From positions 105,910-169,909 of the forward strand of contig QLIY01000162.1 of assembly GCA_003260075.1 (NCBI GenBank): 64,000 nt of DNA, read 5' to 3'. The notes beneath the pieces are model-generated. The model had not been told where the DNA came from and did not search any database. It saw only the letters and a program-made list of their open reading frames with translations. Positions 40,501 through 50,654 of the stretch are shown one piece after another. Position 1 is the stretch's first letter; each line of letters starts with the position of its first letter. The stretch is from Phallusia mammillata (Eukaryota; Chordata; Ascidiacea; Phlebobranchia; Ascidiidae). Both the position numbers and the translations under genes were made by a program.

Positions 40501-43500
40501 AGTCACTTCCGCAGCCGTAACCACGTCGACAAATGGTAAACATCCCCTGCAACGCTAAACGTCTAGGTATTATTTTAGACTTTGGACTTAATAGGTGGTG
40601 TTGTGACGGAACCCCCAAGCGCTTCTCCAACAAGCCTGAGCACGCCAGACTCATCTGTGTCGACATCGACCCTTAAAACAACGGTTGTCACAACTGAAGT
40701 TCCTGTTACAGTTCCTGGATGTACTGATGAAGATGGGAATCCCATTTCAAACGATCCTTTTCCCAAGGAAGATGATTGCAGCGCTTATTACCAATGTGCA
40801 AACGGTAAACATTTTGTGGATTTCTCTGCATAAAAACAATGATTTTCCAACATGAAGTTTGTGGAATCTTGAATGGGCCCCGTTGCAAGGGGTTTGTAAA
40901 TGTAAAAAGTATTTTTTTTTGTCTAAAAACAACGAAAGCAAACTTCTGATTGACATTTATTGTATTTTGTTGTTTACCTTTTCCCCCCTTTAAATTCAAC
41001 ACGGATTTGTAGTTAAAGAAGTGTACAGCTTGGGACAGTACGTAACGGGTTCTCAGGCCAATAAATACGGCATGGGCTTGTTGGTGCAAAGCACTGTTCT
41101 AAAAAAAAGAATTGTTGTCTATCAAACATTTTGTTTAGGTGTGTTGAGCATCGTACAATGTGCCGAAGGTTTGGTTTTTGATCCGGTGCTTAAAGTGTGT
41201 AACTTCCCTATACAAGTTACAGGTCCTTGCAGCCCCGTTGGTAAGTAAACAAAACTACTCATTAATTGCGCCTTTGATTGTCACAACAGGCAGATAGATT
41301 TACACGAAAAACGGTAATTTCAGATCCAGTTCTTTCTGGCTACTGCACAAATGATGATGGTACACCAATTGATCCGCCACCACCCCTAATTCGAATACCG
41401 GGGACATGCGATTCCTACTATTACTGCGCAAATGGTAAGACTTTGATGAGTGGTTTGACGTCCTATACAAAATGCTTTATTTGCTTCCAGGTATCTTGGG
41501 AGAACAAACTTGCTTGGAGGGTTTGGTTTTCAATCCGATTGCGCAGGCATGTGACTACGAAAGTGAATCACCTGAGTGCACCCCCGGAACAACTACAACC
41601 ACTGAAGGACCTACAACTGTCGGTGGAGCCCCCCCCGGAGCAACAACTGTCGGTGGAGGACCTCCAGGAGCAACAACTGTAGCTGTAGGAGCCCCAGGAG
41701 CAACTACTGTCGGTGGAGGACCCCCAGGAGCAACTACTGTGGATGTAGGACCCCCAGGAGCAACTACTGTCGGTGTAGGACCCCCAGGTACCACCACTAA
41801 AGGTGGAGGGCCCCCAGGTGCAACAACTCTCGGCGGAGGACCTCCAGGTACAACCACTAAAGGTGGAGGGCCCCCGGGAGCGACAACTGTCGCTGGAGGA
41901 CCTCCAGAAGCAACTACGGTGGGTGGAGGACTCCCAGGAGCAACAACTGTCGCTGGAGGACCCCCGGGTGCCACCACTAATGGTGGAGGGCCCCCAGGTG
42001 CAACTACTGTCGGTGTAGGATCTCCAGGAGCAACCACTGCGGCTGTAGGGCCCCCAGGCTCAACAACTGTCGGTGGAGGACCCCCAGGTACCACCACTAA
42101 AGGTGGAGGGCCCCCAGGTGCAACAACTGTCGGTGGAGGACCTCCAGGTACCACCACTAAAGGTGGAGGGCCCCCAGGTGCAACAACTGTCGGGGGGGGG
42201 GCAACAACTGTAGCTGTAGGAGCCCCAGGAGCAACTACTGTCGGTGGAGGACCCCCAGGAGCAACTACTGTGGATGTAGGACCCCCAGGAGCAACTACTG
42301 TCGGTGTAGGACCCCCAGGTACCACCACTAAAGGTGGAGGGCCCCCAGGTGCAACAACTGTCGGTGTAGGACCCCCAGGAGCAACAACTGTTGGTGTAGG
42401 ACCTACAGGAGCAACTACGGTGGGTGAAGGATTTCCAGGAGCAACCACTGTAGATGGAGGACCCCCAGGTGCAACTACTGTCGGTGGAGGATCTCCAGGA
42501 GCAACCACTGTGGATGTAGGACCCCCAGGTGCAACTACTGTCGGTGCAGGAACCCCAGGAGCAACCACTGTAGATGGAGCACCTCTAGACACAACCACAA
42601 CAGCGAATGTAGTCACTACAACAACAACCGAGACGCAAAGTAAGCTTTATACTTTAAAGTTTAAACTATTAAAATGCCAGTGAGATTATTAAATTGTTCT
42701 TTTGCTTGTGACTTGTATAGAACTGTCGTATATCGGTTTTGTTGTGGACGACACCGGGTCTATGAGCTACGAAATTGTAGCTGTTAAGGAATGGATAACA
42801 AACTGTGTCAATGGAGGTTACAGTGATTGCGAAACGCCCCCTACTGGTGGTTGGCTAATGACATCATTTAATGACCCACGTAAGGCTTACGCTTTAACTA
42901 CATTGGTAAAAATAACTTGGTAAGATTGCGTTTCTAGTTTCAGAGAATGGGCCGGTCGTTGGTCCAACGACAGATGTCGACGTCATTATTGATGCCATAG
43001 GAGACTTGTATGCGCATGGAGGGGGAGATTGCCCTGAGTACGCATTTACTGGACTTCTGGTAAATCTAAAAATCTGAATTGTTAGAGAACTTAATCGTCA
43101 TTTTAAAACTTTTTTGTTGTCTTTTTAGAACGCTGTTAGTGCAATACCTGATGATGCCGGATCGTGCAAAATGTATTTTTACAGTGACGCGACAGCCAAA
43201 GATTTTTATCTTAAGCCAGATACGGAAGAAATGTTTGAAAAGAAAGGTGAACATTATGAGCCTATCTAGTTCGTCTGTCATTCGACCCTTTGAGGAATAG
43301 GTCTTGGTTTCTACCGAAACAAAGTTTTCATGAGCCTAATCGATTTTTGTTACAAACAATGTGCACTGCCCTGGCATGAATCAGTACAGCCGACGACTAG
43401 AAATTAATAGTACAGAACTGCCTTAGGAATGCCAGTTTGTTGCAAACTCACTAAATGTGTTTTAGGATGCACCTTCATACCACTGCTGACTGGATGTTGC

Positions 43501-46500
43501 GGAACATGCGCAGATCCATGTGAGTCCACTAACCCAGAGTATTGTATAAACCACGTGGTCGACGATACAACCAGCTCTAGAAAAAAACGGAGCACAAAAT
43601 CAGGTAAAATCTAAGTTTTGCGTGTTCCCCACATGTATTCTACCAGGAAAAGAAAATGTCTTTGTGCCTAAATAGTATTGCGACAAGGTGAAACAACAGC
43701 GGCATACAGCTCTTCAAGTAGTACCGTAAATTAATAAGATAGTAAAACAACAATGCACGAACATTGGTGTCTAACAACAATGCATTAAATCGCTCGTTCG
43801 TTCGTTCGTTCCTATACACGGCCGAGCTAAAAACAACTTAAAATGTACTTGTAAGGTCGACAGCTTAAACACTACAAATCCCAGGATTAGGAAATGAAAA
43901 TACCAAGGCGCTGCGATGTACACTTATAACTTTTCGCTTACGTATTACTTGACTGTGCAATGCAGACGCACCGGAGACTTTGTACTACACTCTCGCAAGT
44001 GCCACTGGTGGAACAATATTCCTCACCGACAAACCGTCGTCACCTGATGAAATGCTCGACTTTCTTGAAGAGGAAATGACCTTAGGTTTGCTGTTGTTTG
44101 CATTTGTTTGTTCTCATAAAGATGTAGTCATTGCATACCAATTGGTTGTATAAATGGTCATAACCAGTGATGGGATTCAAATTTTTTGTCATCCGGTTCT
44201 ATCACAAAGTCATTTTTTCAGCCGGTTCTGTTACAAACAGTCCATTGACAGTAACCAGTAATGCTAACCGGTTCACTGACCTCATAAATTTTCGTGAGAC
44301 GGTTAGAACCGGTGCGAACCGGCTGAATCACACCACTGGTCATAACTTTCATACAGAATGTTCAGTAAAGCTTTTTCGTGTGTATGTGTGTAATTTTAGA
44401 GCTCAGTTTGTAAGAACATTGGCTGAAAAGCTTTTTTAATTTCGCAGGCTTTTGTCCCACGGATAAAATCGCCGGACCGCCACCCAATGGTTACACCAAT
44501 GAAGATGATGTAAGTAATTAAAAACAACGCAAACTCAGTATTGTGTTCACACGTAGCTTGAGAAACAAAACCTTTCATATTCTGCTCATTCTATTTGAAT
44601 AAGAAACTGACGATGCCTGTTTATTTAAGGCGAAATATAAGAATTACTGTAATTTAAAGAAAGGGTTTATGCGTTTTACCTGTTTTTAATGAAACGATCT
44701 AAAATTGAACTGATCAGAAGCAAGAATCTTTCTTTTTACATTCTATTGTCTGCGGGAGATTCGTTTAATGCCAAAACTGTATAAGCTGCTGTATATCATC
44801 TATTTAATTGCTGAACAATTAATGGCCACCTGTCCCTATACGCTGTGAAAATTAGCGCAAAAATAAATAAAGTGGTATTTTCCTGAGAAACTAATTGGGT
44901 CCATCGTAACCGAAAAAATAATTAATACGTATTTAACAAGTTTAAAAAACCGTTCTTGAGCTCGCATCACCCGCTGCTTGACTTGAACACTTTGGGCTTG
45001 AAATGTTAAAACTTGATTGATTAAGAAAGACAGTATTGAAACAATTGCGTGAAACTTTTTTATTTTATTTTTATTTTTCATTTTTGCTCACAGTGCAATC
45101 TAATGAAATCTTGTTGGGACGGGAGCGTAAGCAAGTGTTATTGCATGAGCGAAACCGAACCGTGCCCGGATAAGCCTATTCAGCTGGAGCCGGAATGTCC
45201 TCAGAATGCAACCAATGTGCTATTGGCCGACCCAGCAAATTGTACTCTGTTCTATCAATGCAACAAGGGTGAAATGTGGCACAAGCAATGCGCACCCGGT
45301 TAGTTTTTTTGTTTAATTTTGGATAAATTGAATTATCTTTCATTGAATGTTTTCTACTATTAAAATCTAGTTATTCTTACATAACAGTTGCTTTCCAGAC
45401 CGATAATAAATGCATGTGATTTTGATCCCTTGTAAAATTGTGATTTTTTGATACAAGTAAAACAATAGACCGGGATTCAAACTCTTAATCTAAGAAGTCA
45501 GGGTGTTTTCGAGGGTAGAGCTACTAACACCGTACCTTACGACAGACCCACATTTAGCTAAATTCCGGTAAGTGGCGCAAAGAGCTGAATTAAGGATTTA
45601 GCAGCTAGCTAAAGAGGGGTGGGGTTAGGGCAGGGGTGGGCAAACTTTTCAGCGCAAGGGCCGCATTCAAAAGTTCTTAATCTTATGGGGCCGCATTGTA
45701 TTTCACCAACGGCCCCCCAATTGCTTGCTTGTTTGTTTTTAATAACTGGTGTAAAGAATTAGGTTTATATCATGTATATACCATTCAAAGTTGCTTAAAA
45801 TGCTCATATTAATAATTTCTGACTTGGTGCATAAGTTCAACTGAACGGAGCTAACTGTTTATGACGTCATAATCGGTATTGTGACGATTGCGGTGCCTGT
45901 TTATTCGCATTGTTTGCAGACAATAAGCGGATAAAAAGCCTGGCGCATGTGGTTCTTAGGATGGTAATCTTTTTTTCAGTCTCACGAAATCTGTTTTTAG
46001 CAGTTTGAAAATCAAAATATTTGGCAAAATAGTTTTAGTTACGTCACGGCAGCCAGTACATGTATTTTAACATACATGGTCACGGCCGCACAAACTCGTC
46101 TACGCGGCCGCATGTGGCCGTACGGCCGCAGGTTGTGTACCCCTGATTTAGCTCAAAATATTAACATAGTATATTTTCAGCTATGTGCAAATACGTTTGT
46201 TGTCACTTTGTTTGCACAAACATTGGTTGAAACGCTACAATTAAATAAAAAAATAAAGCATTTGTTGTAAACATAGCATTTGTTGCAACATAGGCTGCAC
46301 CACGTTTTTTTGTTAATAAATTCCTTGCGCCAACATTAAACAAAGCGAGCCGCTTTTAGTATCCATCTTAAGTGTCGTGGTCTGTGTTAATGATTCTAAA
46401 CCCGTGTTTAATGTCCGTTTGCAATGTACTGCAACGACCTAAACTTGATCCAAAGTGACCAAAGTTTTGGCGTCAACAGTACAAAGTGGGCTGTATTTGA

Positions 46501-47192
46501 AAACGTGAATGGCTTTTACTTTTATCGAACGAAGAAATTGTTTCAAGTGAATATTTGCATGATAACGTGGCAGAAACAGCAGACCAATTCACGTAAACAC
46601 CCCCGGTATTTTTCAAAACTACGCCTGTGGTTATAATACTATTCAGCGTTGCTCGGAAACTTTCTCTTTAAAATTTCACAACATTTGGCGGGCCGCATGA
46701 ACTCCTTTGCCGGGCCGCATGCGGCCCGCGGGCTGTAGTTTGCCCACCCCTGGGTTAGGGAGTAAGTTTTTAAGAATTTAAGGTTATAGCAACTAATTTT
46801 TAATGTTGGTTTGATTCTATTCTTAATAATAATACTTTACCCTCTAAGCATCAGCATTTTAGAAATATATATTACCGTATTTTATATATGGGTGTTAGTG
46901 CTCTTTGCGTCACCTATCGGAATTTAGCTATATGTAGGGCTGCTGAGATATGATGTTGGTAGGTTATCCGTTTTTGTAAACATTCCAATCGGCCACAGGC
47001 GAAACTAAACAAATATACTTAACAAAATATATGCAATTATGGACCAGCATCGTATAAAAGCTTCTTTTGTTTGCAGGTACTGTGTTTGACACTAACATCA
47101 ACAATTGCAATCATCCTTATCGCACTGCCCCACCATGTGGTACTTTGGTAACTGAAGAAGAAACGGAGAAGAAAAAAGGATTGAAAAAATAA
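37588..47192 (+). CDS. Secreted mucin with five chitin-binding domains and a vWA domain
   Basis: Seventeen GT-AG exons keep phase throughout and give 1061 residues: 37588-37645, 37909-38001, 38288-38395, 38460-38570, 40326-40535, 40595-40804, 41139-41240, 41324-41434, 41491-42639, 42721-42879, 42944-43059, 43129-43246, 43466-43603, 43966-44085, 44448-44509, 45094-45298 and 47077-47192. Domains in order: signal peptide (MKALSVLVLALFCQQSFCT); four CBM14 domains, each split over two phase-1 exons (20-86, 87-155, 224-297, 298-365); a Gly/Pro/Thr mucin block of roughly 10-residue repeats (about 366-715); a vWA domain (718-934) with a MIDAS-type DDTGSM and GGGDCPEYAFTGL followed by YFYSDATAKDFYLK, like hemicentin; and a fifth CBM14 (about 970-1050). 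The C-terminus is lysine-rich. An extracellular matrix or gut/tunic coat role is inferred. AATAAA (47188-47193) overlaps the stop codon. The mucin exon contains a ten-G join, so its true repeat number is unknown. Confidence 0.9.
38041..38273. mobile_element. Degenerate hAT-like MITE in intron 3
   Basis: CAGTGGTTTCCAACTT near 38046 and AGGTTGTTAAACACTCCTG ending at 38266 look like decayed inverted ends, with TATGTCA on both outer sides. The interior has GGAGGAATTT and GAGAGGAATTTG words. The ends match imperfectly, so the boundaries are approximate. Confidence 0.4.
39367..39598. mobile_element. hAT-type MITE, 232 bp
   Basis: The ends are CAGTGGTTCTTAACCT and its inverted partner AGGTTAAGAACCACTG. 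A perfect 8-bp target duplication CTCTATAG lies at 39359-39366 and 39599-39606. It sits in intron 4 of the vWA mucin gene. Confidence 0.95.
39614..40113. mobile_element. hAT-type MITE, 500 bp, abutting another
   Basis: The ends are CAGTGTTTCATACC and its inverted partner GGTATGAAACACTG. A perfect 8-bp target duplication GTCAAAAG lies at 39606-39613 and 40114-40121. Base 39606 is also the last base of the neighbouring element's target duplication. Internal subrepeats of the form CGTTCCGGTATTT lie near the right end. There is no transposase. Confidence 0.95.
41608..42600 (+). repeat. Coding minisatellite, ~30-bp unit (mucin repeats)
   Basis: About 30 tandem copies of a roughly 30-bp unit encode variants of GGGPPGATTV within exon 9 of the vWA mucin gene. 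Thr pairs after Pro-Gly-Ala suggest dense O-glycosylation. The repeat is a multiple of three, so unit gains and losses keep the frame. The opposite strand is also open across the block (a 353-codon frame) because of its composition; I do not call that a gene. Confidence 0.9.
41670..42359 (+). repeat. 158-bp identical block repeated after a ten-G join
   Basis: 41670-41827 recurs base for base at 42202-42359, directly after the G run 42192-42201. In a minisatellite this could be real higher-order repetition. But the run of exactly ten G at the start of the second copy matches the other joins in the window, so an allelic assembly join is likely. Confidence 0.7.
43794..43811. repeat. (CGTT)n microsatellite
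   Basis: About four tandem CGTT units lie in an intron of the vWA mucin gene. Confidence 0.8.
44165..44338. mobile_element. hAT-type MITE, 174 bp
   Basis: The ends are CAGTGATGGGATTCAA and TGAATCACACCACTG, near-perfect inverted partners. A perfect 8-bp target duplication GTCATAAC lies at 44157-44164 and 44339-44346. It is the same family as 52028-52168 (shared GGATTCAA, CCGGTTCT and CCAGTAATGCT words). It lies in an intron of the vWA mucin gene. Confidence 0.95.
45631..46752. mobile_element. hAT-type element, 1122 bp, non-autonomous and composite
   Basis: The ends are CAGGGGTGGGCAAACT and an inverted partner reading GTTTGCCCACCCCTG. A perfect 8-bp target duplication GGTTAGGG lies at 45623-45630 and 46753-46760. 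Inside, at about 46100-46145, there is a second right-end-like sequence (GCCGCAGGTTGTGTACCCCTG) with no matching left end, so part of another element seems to be fused or nested here. There is no transposase frame. It fills most of the last intron of the vWA mucin gene. Confidence 0.9.
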
Positions 47193-48606
47193 AGCTTTGA
47201 AATTTTATCCCACTTGATAGAGATCAATTAACGTCTGCATGTAGACTTCAACTTTAATTGTTTTGAATGATTTACCTTACAAAGAACAATTTAAATTGCG
47301 TAGTTTGGAATCGTTGTCGTAAAGCAGGAAAAATATATGTATGCATTTGGTTATTTGAGCAACGACGCTAGCACGCCAAGCTTTTAAACAAAGAACCGTG
47401 GTTAGCTTGTGAGGTTTGGGTTTAGGTATTTTGCTTGGTAAAAGAAATTTTAGCAATGCCAGTAGCGAACAGTGTGAAATTATGCGAAATAGTCCGAAAC
47501 CCTGCACTAGGTTTAAGGTTATTAGTTAAAACGGCTTTCTTTGTGAAACATGAGAACGTTTTATGTGGACATTTGCTAACGCGGGCATCTGTTAAAAAAT
47601 AAATAAATGGAACTGTTCAATCCATTTCCTAAGTTTATGAGACAGATGACCAACACTAGCCCACATGGATGTGTTTTCCATATGTTGCCGCAATGCTTTC
47701 GTCAATTTTGCACAGAAAGCAATTGCAAGCTTGCAGCAACACAAGAAACGATTCGAACCAACTGCCCCATTGGGTATAATAAACGAATTTGGTCTCATCT
47801 GTTTTATCAACATTTTTGATAGCTGAATTTAAACTGTTTTCCATTAACGTAAAATCATTTAACAATCTTTCAGTTAGTTGCATTTAATTAGGAAACTGAC
47901 GGTGTAGACTCTGAACAGCCGACCTGCAAGGCTGAGCCTCACAAAGGGGTTTGTCACGTTGAAACACGCCCCGCTCTTTCCCACACAAATCACACTTCCC
48001 GAATCTCGTGTAATAATCCACAGCGACAACAGCGGCAACAACCACAACGTCGTACACTATCAGGAACGGACAGAAACAGGGTTGAGAACGAAACGGGTAC
48101 TGGGACGGGAACGGTTTTCTAAACAAGAAAACGAAACACATTGACATATGTCAACGCACAAAAATGCCAATGACTAACTTACCAACTATTTTGCGACACA
48201 GGTCAACAGGTACAGTACACGTATCAACAGTTGCAAGACGATGAAACAATCGCTGCAAGCACTATACGAAAATACAGCATGATATAAGTCACACATAAAG
48301 CCATGAATTAATTTAGGTCACAAATCGAATTAAACACTCACCGACAATCACGGTAAACAGCCTTCACTTGAAGATTAATTAGTCAGTCGTCACAATATTT
48401 AATTTAGCCTTATTCGTCTCTAAAAATGCAACACAAACGAATTTACTTAATGCAGTAATAAATCACCTTACTCGACCACGTTGTACAGTAAAATGAACTA
48501 ATCATTGCAACATACAGACAAAGGCCTTCTAATTTTACTGTTACGCACATGGCGATTGTAACGTCATAGCAGGGGAATAATGAGACAAGTTAATCATGCG
48601 TAACTG

Positions 48607-48607
48607 N
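48607..48607. other. Single N, probable contig join
   Basis: This is the only ambiguous base in the window. To its left every ten-base homopolymer join reads as G on the + strand; to its right every one reads as C. The base may therefore mark where two contigs of opposite orientation were joined. Confidence 0.6.
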
Positions 48608-48960
48608 ACAATGATCATGCAATAACATAGCAGTGCTATGCAAAGTCAAACACACAATGATTTTGTCTTTGTGCGTAACAATTCCTCTTCTTAGCAATAC
48701 ACTAATATCTATCAACGTTTAATGTAACAGCCCTTCGGTTCCCCCCCCCCATTTAGGTCACAAGTCAAATAAAACACTCACCGACAATCACGGGAAACGG
48801 CCTTCACTTGAAGATTAATTAGTCAGTAGCAACAATATTTAATTTAGCCTTATTCGTCTAAAAAAACGCAACACAAACGATTTTACTTATTGCAGTAATA
48901 AAATCACCTCACTCGACCACGTTGTACAGTAAAATGAACCAATCATTGCAACATTTAGAC

Positions 48961-49259
48961 CATAGGTGGGCAACATTTTTGCGTGCGCGGGCCAAAAAGT
49001 ATAGTGATATATTGTAGCGGCGGGCCGCAACAATGATCATGCAAAAACATAGCAGTGCTATGCAAAGTCAAACACACAATGATTTTGTCTTTGTGCGTAA
49101 CAATTCCTCTTCTTAGCAATACACTAATATCTATCAACGTTTAATGTAACAGCCCTTCGGTTTAAAAATGGGCTTTAACACATACATTCCGTCCGGCCGA
49201 TCAAAATAAAATACGGGTCTCGGGCCGCTCAAAAGTTGCTCGTAGGTTGCCCACCCCTG
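48961..49259. mobile_element. hAT-type MITE, 299 bp, polymorphic
   Basis: The ends are CATAGGTGGGCAAC and an inverted partner reading GTTGCCCACCCCTG. A perfect 8-bp target duplication ATTTAGAC lies at 48953-48960 and 49260-49267. The corresponding place in the upstream duplicate (near 48521) lacks the element. Confidence 0.9.
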
Positions 49260-50089
49260 ATTTAGACAAAGGCCTTCCAATTTTACTGTTACGCACATGG
49301 CGATTGTAACGTCGTAGCACTAGCAGGGGAATAAAGAGACAAGTTAATCATGCGTAACTGAACGTGGAGATGTAACAGACGGTGTCAATTTTATGTGATT
49401 TATGAATCCGTTTTCGTGGTTATATTTTTTATTTATATCTGACCAACTTGTTTTCTCAAAAATATGTTTTTGGTGTTTGAGTTGAACTATTGTTAAAGAA
49501 GAAATGATTAATTACTACTCGAAGAAAAATTTCTGGAAAGGAAATGTTTAAGGAACTTGTTTTCGCCCATTTTGACATCTTGGAAAATGATTTGCTTATA
49601 GTCAACAAACAACCGAATCGATTAGATTAGAGCCTTTTTCGTTCTCCGTGAGTGGAAATGCATAAATCAGACATCTTTGGCAAAAATACAAAACAAAGGC
49701 GTTTTTACACAAAAAAATATTAACATATAAAGTTGCGTTCCTCACAGCTTTATTTGTTAGTCGTTAAACTGCGTGTGATGCAAAGAACAAAAAGATTTAA
49801 ACTTTGGAAAGGTCGTAGGCGTAAAGATAAGAGTTTGAACTGTGGTCTAAGTGGTAACACATAATATATGCTAATGTATTTCATCTCTGCGTTTGCCAAA
49901 AATAACAACTATAGAGCAGAGTTTAAGTCAGGTCAGGCTGTTTAGGCTTAAGTTTGAATAACACGGATTTATTTTTGGCCTGACTTTACACTCGACACGA
50001 CTTATTCGGGCTTCTTTTTTGCAAAAATCGGGTTCTGGCCCGCTTCTAACTCTGAACTGTTTTAATTAAGTTGTGTGAATAATATAAAG

Positions 50090-50654
50090 ATGAACAAAGT
50101 AGTGTTGTTAGTATTGGTTGCTTGTGTAATGCTGATCTACATTGATGCGACGAATGGTTTCACCAGGCGAATACCCAATAACCTACCCAGAAATGGTAGG
50201 TGTGAAATCTTAAATAACAAACTTTAAACTAATTTGAATTTTAATAAGTATCATGGGGTCCTGAAATTCTGTTTCAAAGGTGATTTAGAAAAATAATCCA
50301 AATCCTTTTTTCTGTCGTTGGCAAACGTAACTACGTATTTTTTGTCGCACAGTGCAGTAAAAATGAACTATACTGCAAATTTATGGAGCTCTTCTGGCAA
50401 TTGTACTATTATACCGACGTTTTGACGTATTTACCCTGATGAAGGCAACCTGAAAAAAGGACGTCGAAACGTCGGCGTAAAAATACAATTACTAGAAGAG
50501 TTGTATGAATTTATATTATGCCTGGCAGCAACAGCTTATATATATGACATATACTTGTCGTAAAGCTATCTCAGAACTGGAAGACATGATGGCAAATTTT
50601 CAAGATGACCTATTTGATGATATTCTTCCGGAAGAATTGGAAAAGAAAAAATGA
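50090..50654 (+). CDS. Small secreted peptide precursor (two exons)
   Basis: Exon 1 is 50090-50195 and exon 2 is 50575-50654, with GT-AG junctions in phase 1, giving 61 residues. An alternative acceptor nine bases upstream would give 64. The product starts with a strong signal peptide (MNKVVLLVLVACVMLIYI, cleavage probably near DATNG). A short basic segment (FTRRIPNNLPRN) follows, then a strongly acidic helix-like tail (ELEDMMANFQDDLFDDILPEELEKKK). A cationic part beside an anionic part is the layout of many antimicrobial or bioactive peptide precursors, but I recognise no family. It lies between the vWA mucin and the pentraxin genes. A palindromic repeat at 50391-50498 is in its intron. The call rests on signal peptide, splice sites and phase only. 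Confidence 0.55.
50391..50498. mobile_element. Palindromic element with hammerhead-ribozyme-like core words
   Basis: The arms CTTCTGGCAATTGTA and TACAATTACTAGAAG, and inner arms CCGACGTTTTGACG and CGTCGAAACGTCGG, form a near-palindrome. Between and within them are CTGATGA (50432-50438) and GAAAC, the two invariant boxes of hammerhead ribozymes found in Penelope-like retroelements. Stem III (ACG with CGT around TCGG) and a stem I (GTATTT with AAATAC) can be drawn; stem II does not close cleanly. It is probably a decayed or divergent element. Confidence 0.45.

Larger units (their letters stand above)
48311..49361. repeat. Duplicated segment, one copy with a hAT insertion
   Basis: 48311-48606 and 48751-49361 are the same sequence (first words ATTTAGGTCACAA, last words GCGTAACTG). 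The second copy carries the 299-bp hAT element; the first has an empty site near 48521 (CAACATACAGACAAAGGCC). Between them lie N (48607), a loose piece of the hAT interior (48608-48740, near-identical to about 49029-49161) and ten C (48741-48750). This looks like two haplotypes, with and without the insertion, laid end to end. Confidence 0.85.
47193..50089. other. Intergenic region containing a duplicated segment and an N
   Basis: No supported gene. The region holds the duplicated segment at 48311-49361, a hAT MITE at 48961-49259, one ambiguous base at 48607 and a ten-C run at 48741-48750. Frames at 47592-47883 and 47884-48147 overlap on both strands and have no domain. Confidence 0.5.

Noticed and set aside
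41555-42616. A 353-codon open frame on the minus strand across the mucin repeat
   Set aside because: It is the mirror of the 30-bp coding repeat; the plus strand has matching splice sites, phase and flanking domains, the minus strand has none.
45475-45545. A tRNA-like SINE head on the minus strand
   Set aside because: Only the B-box-like word is convincing; the A box and the stems are too weak to call.
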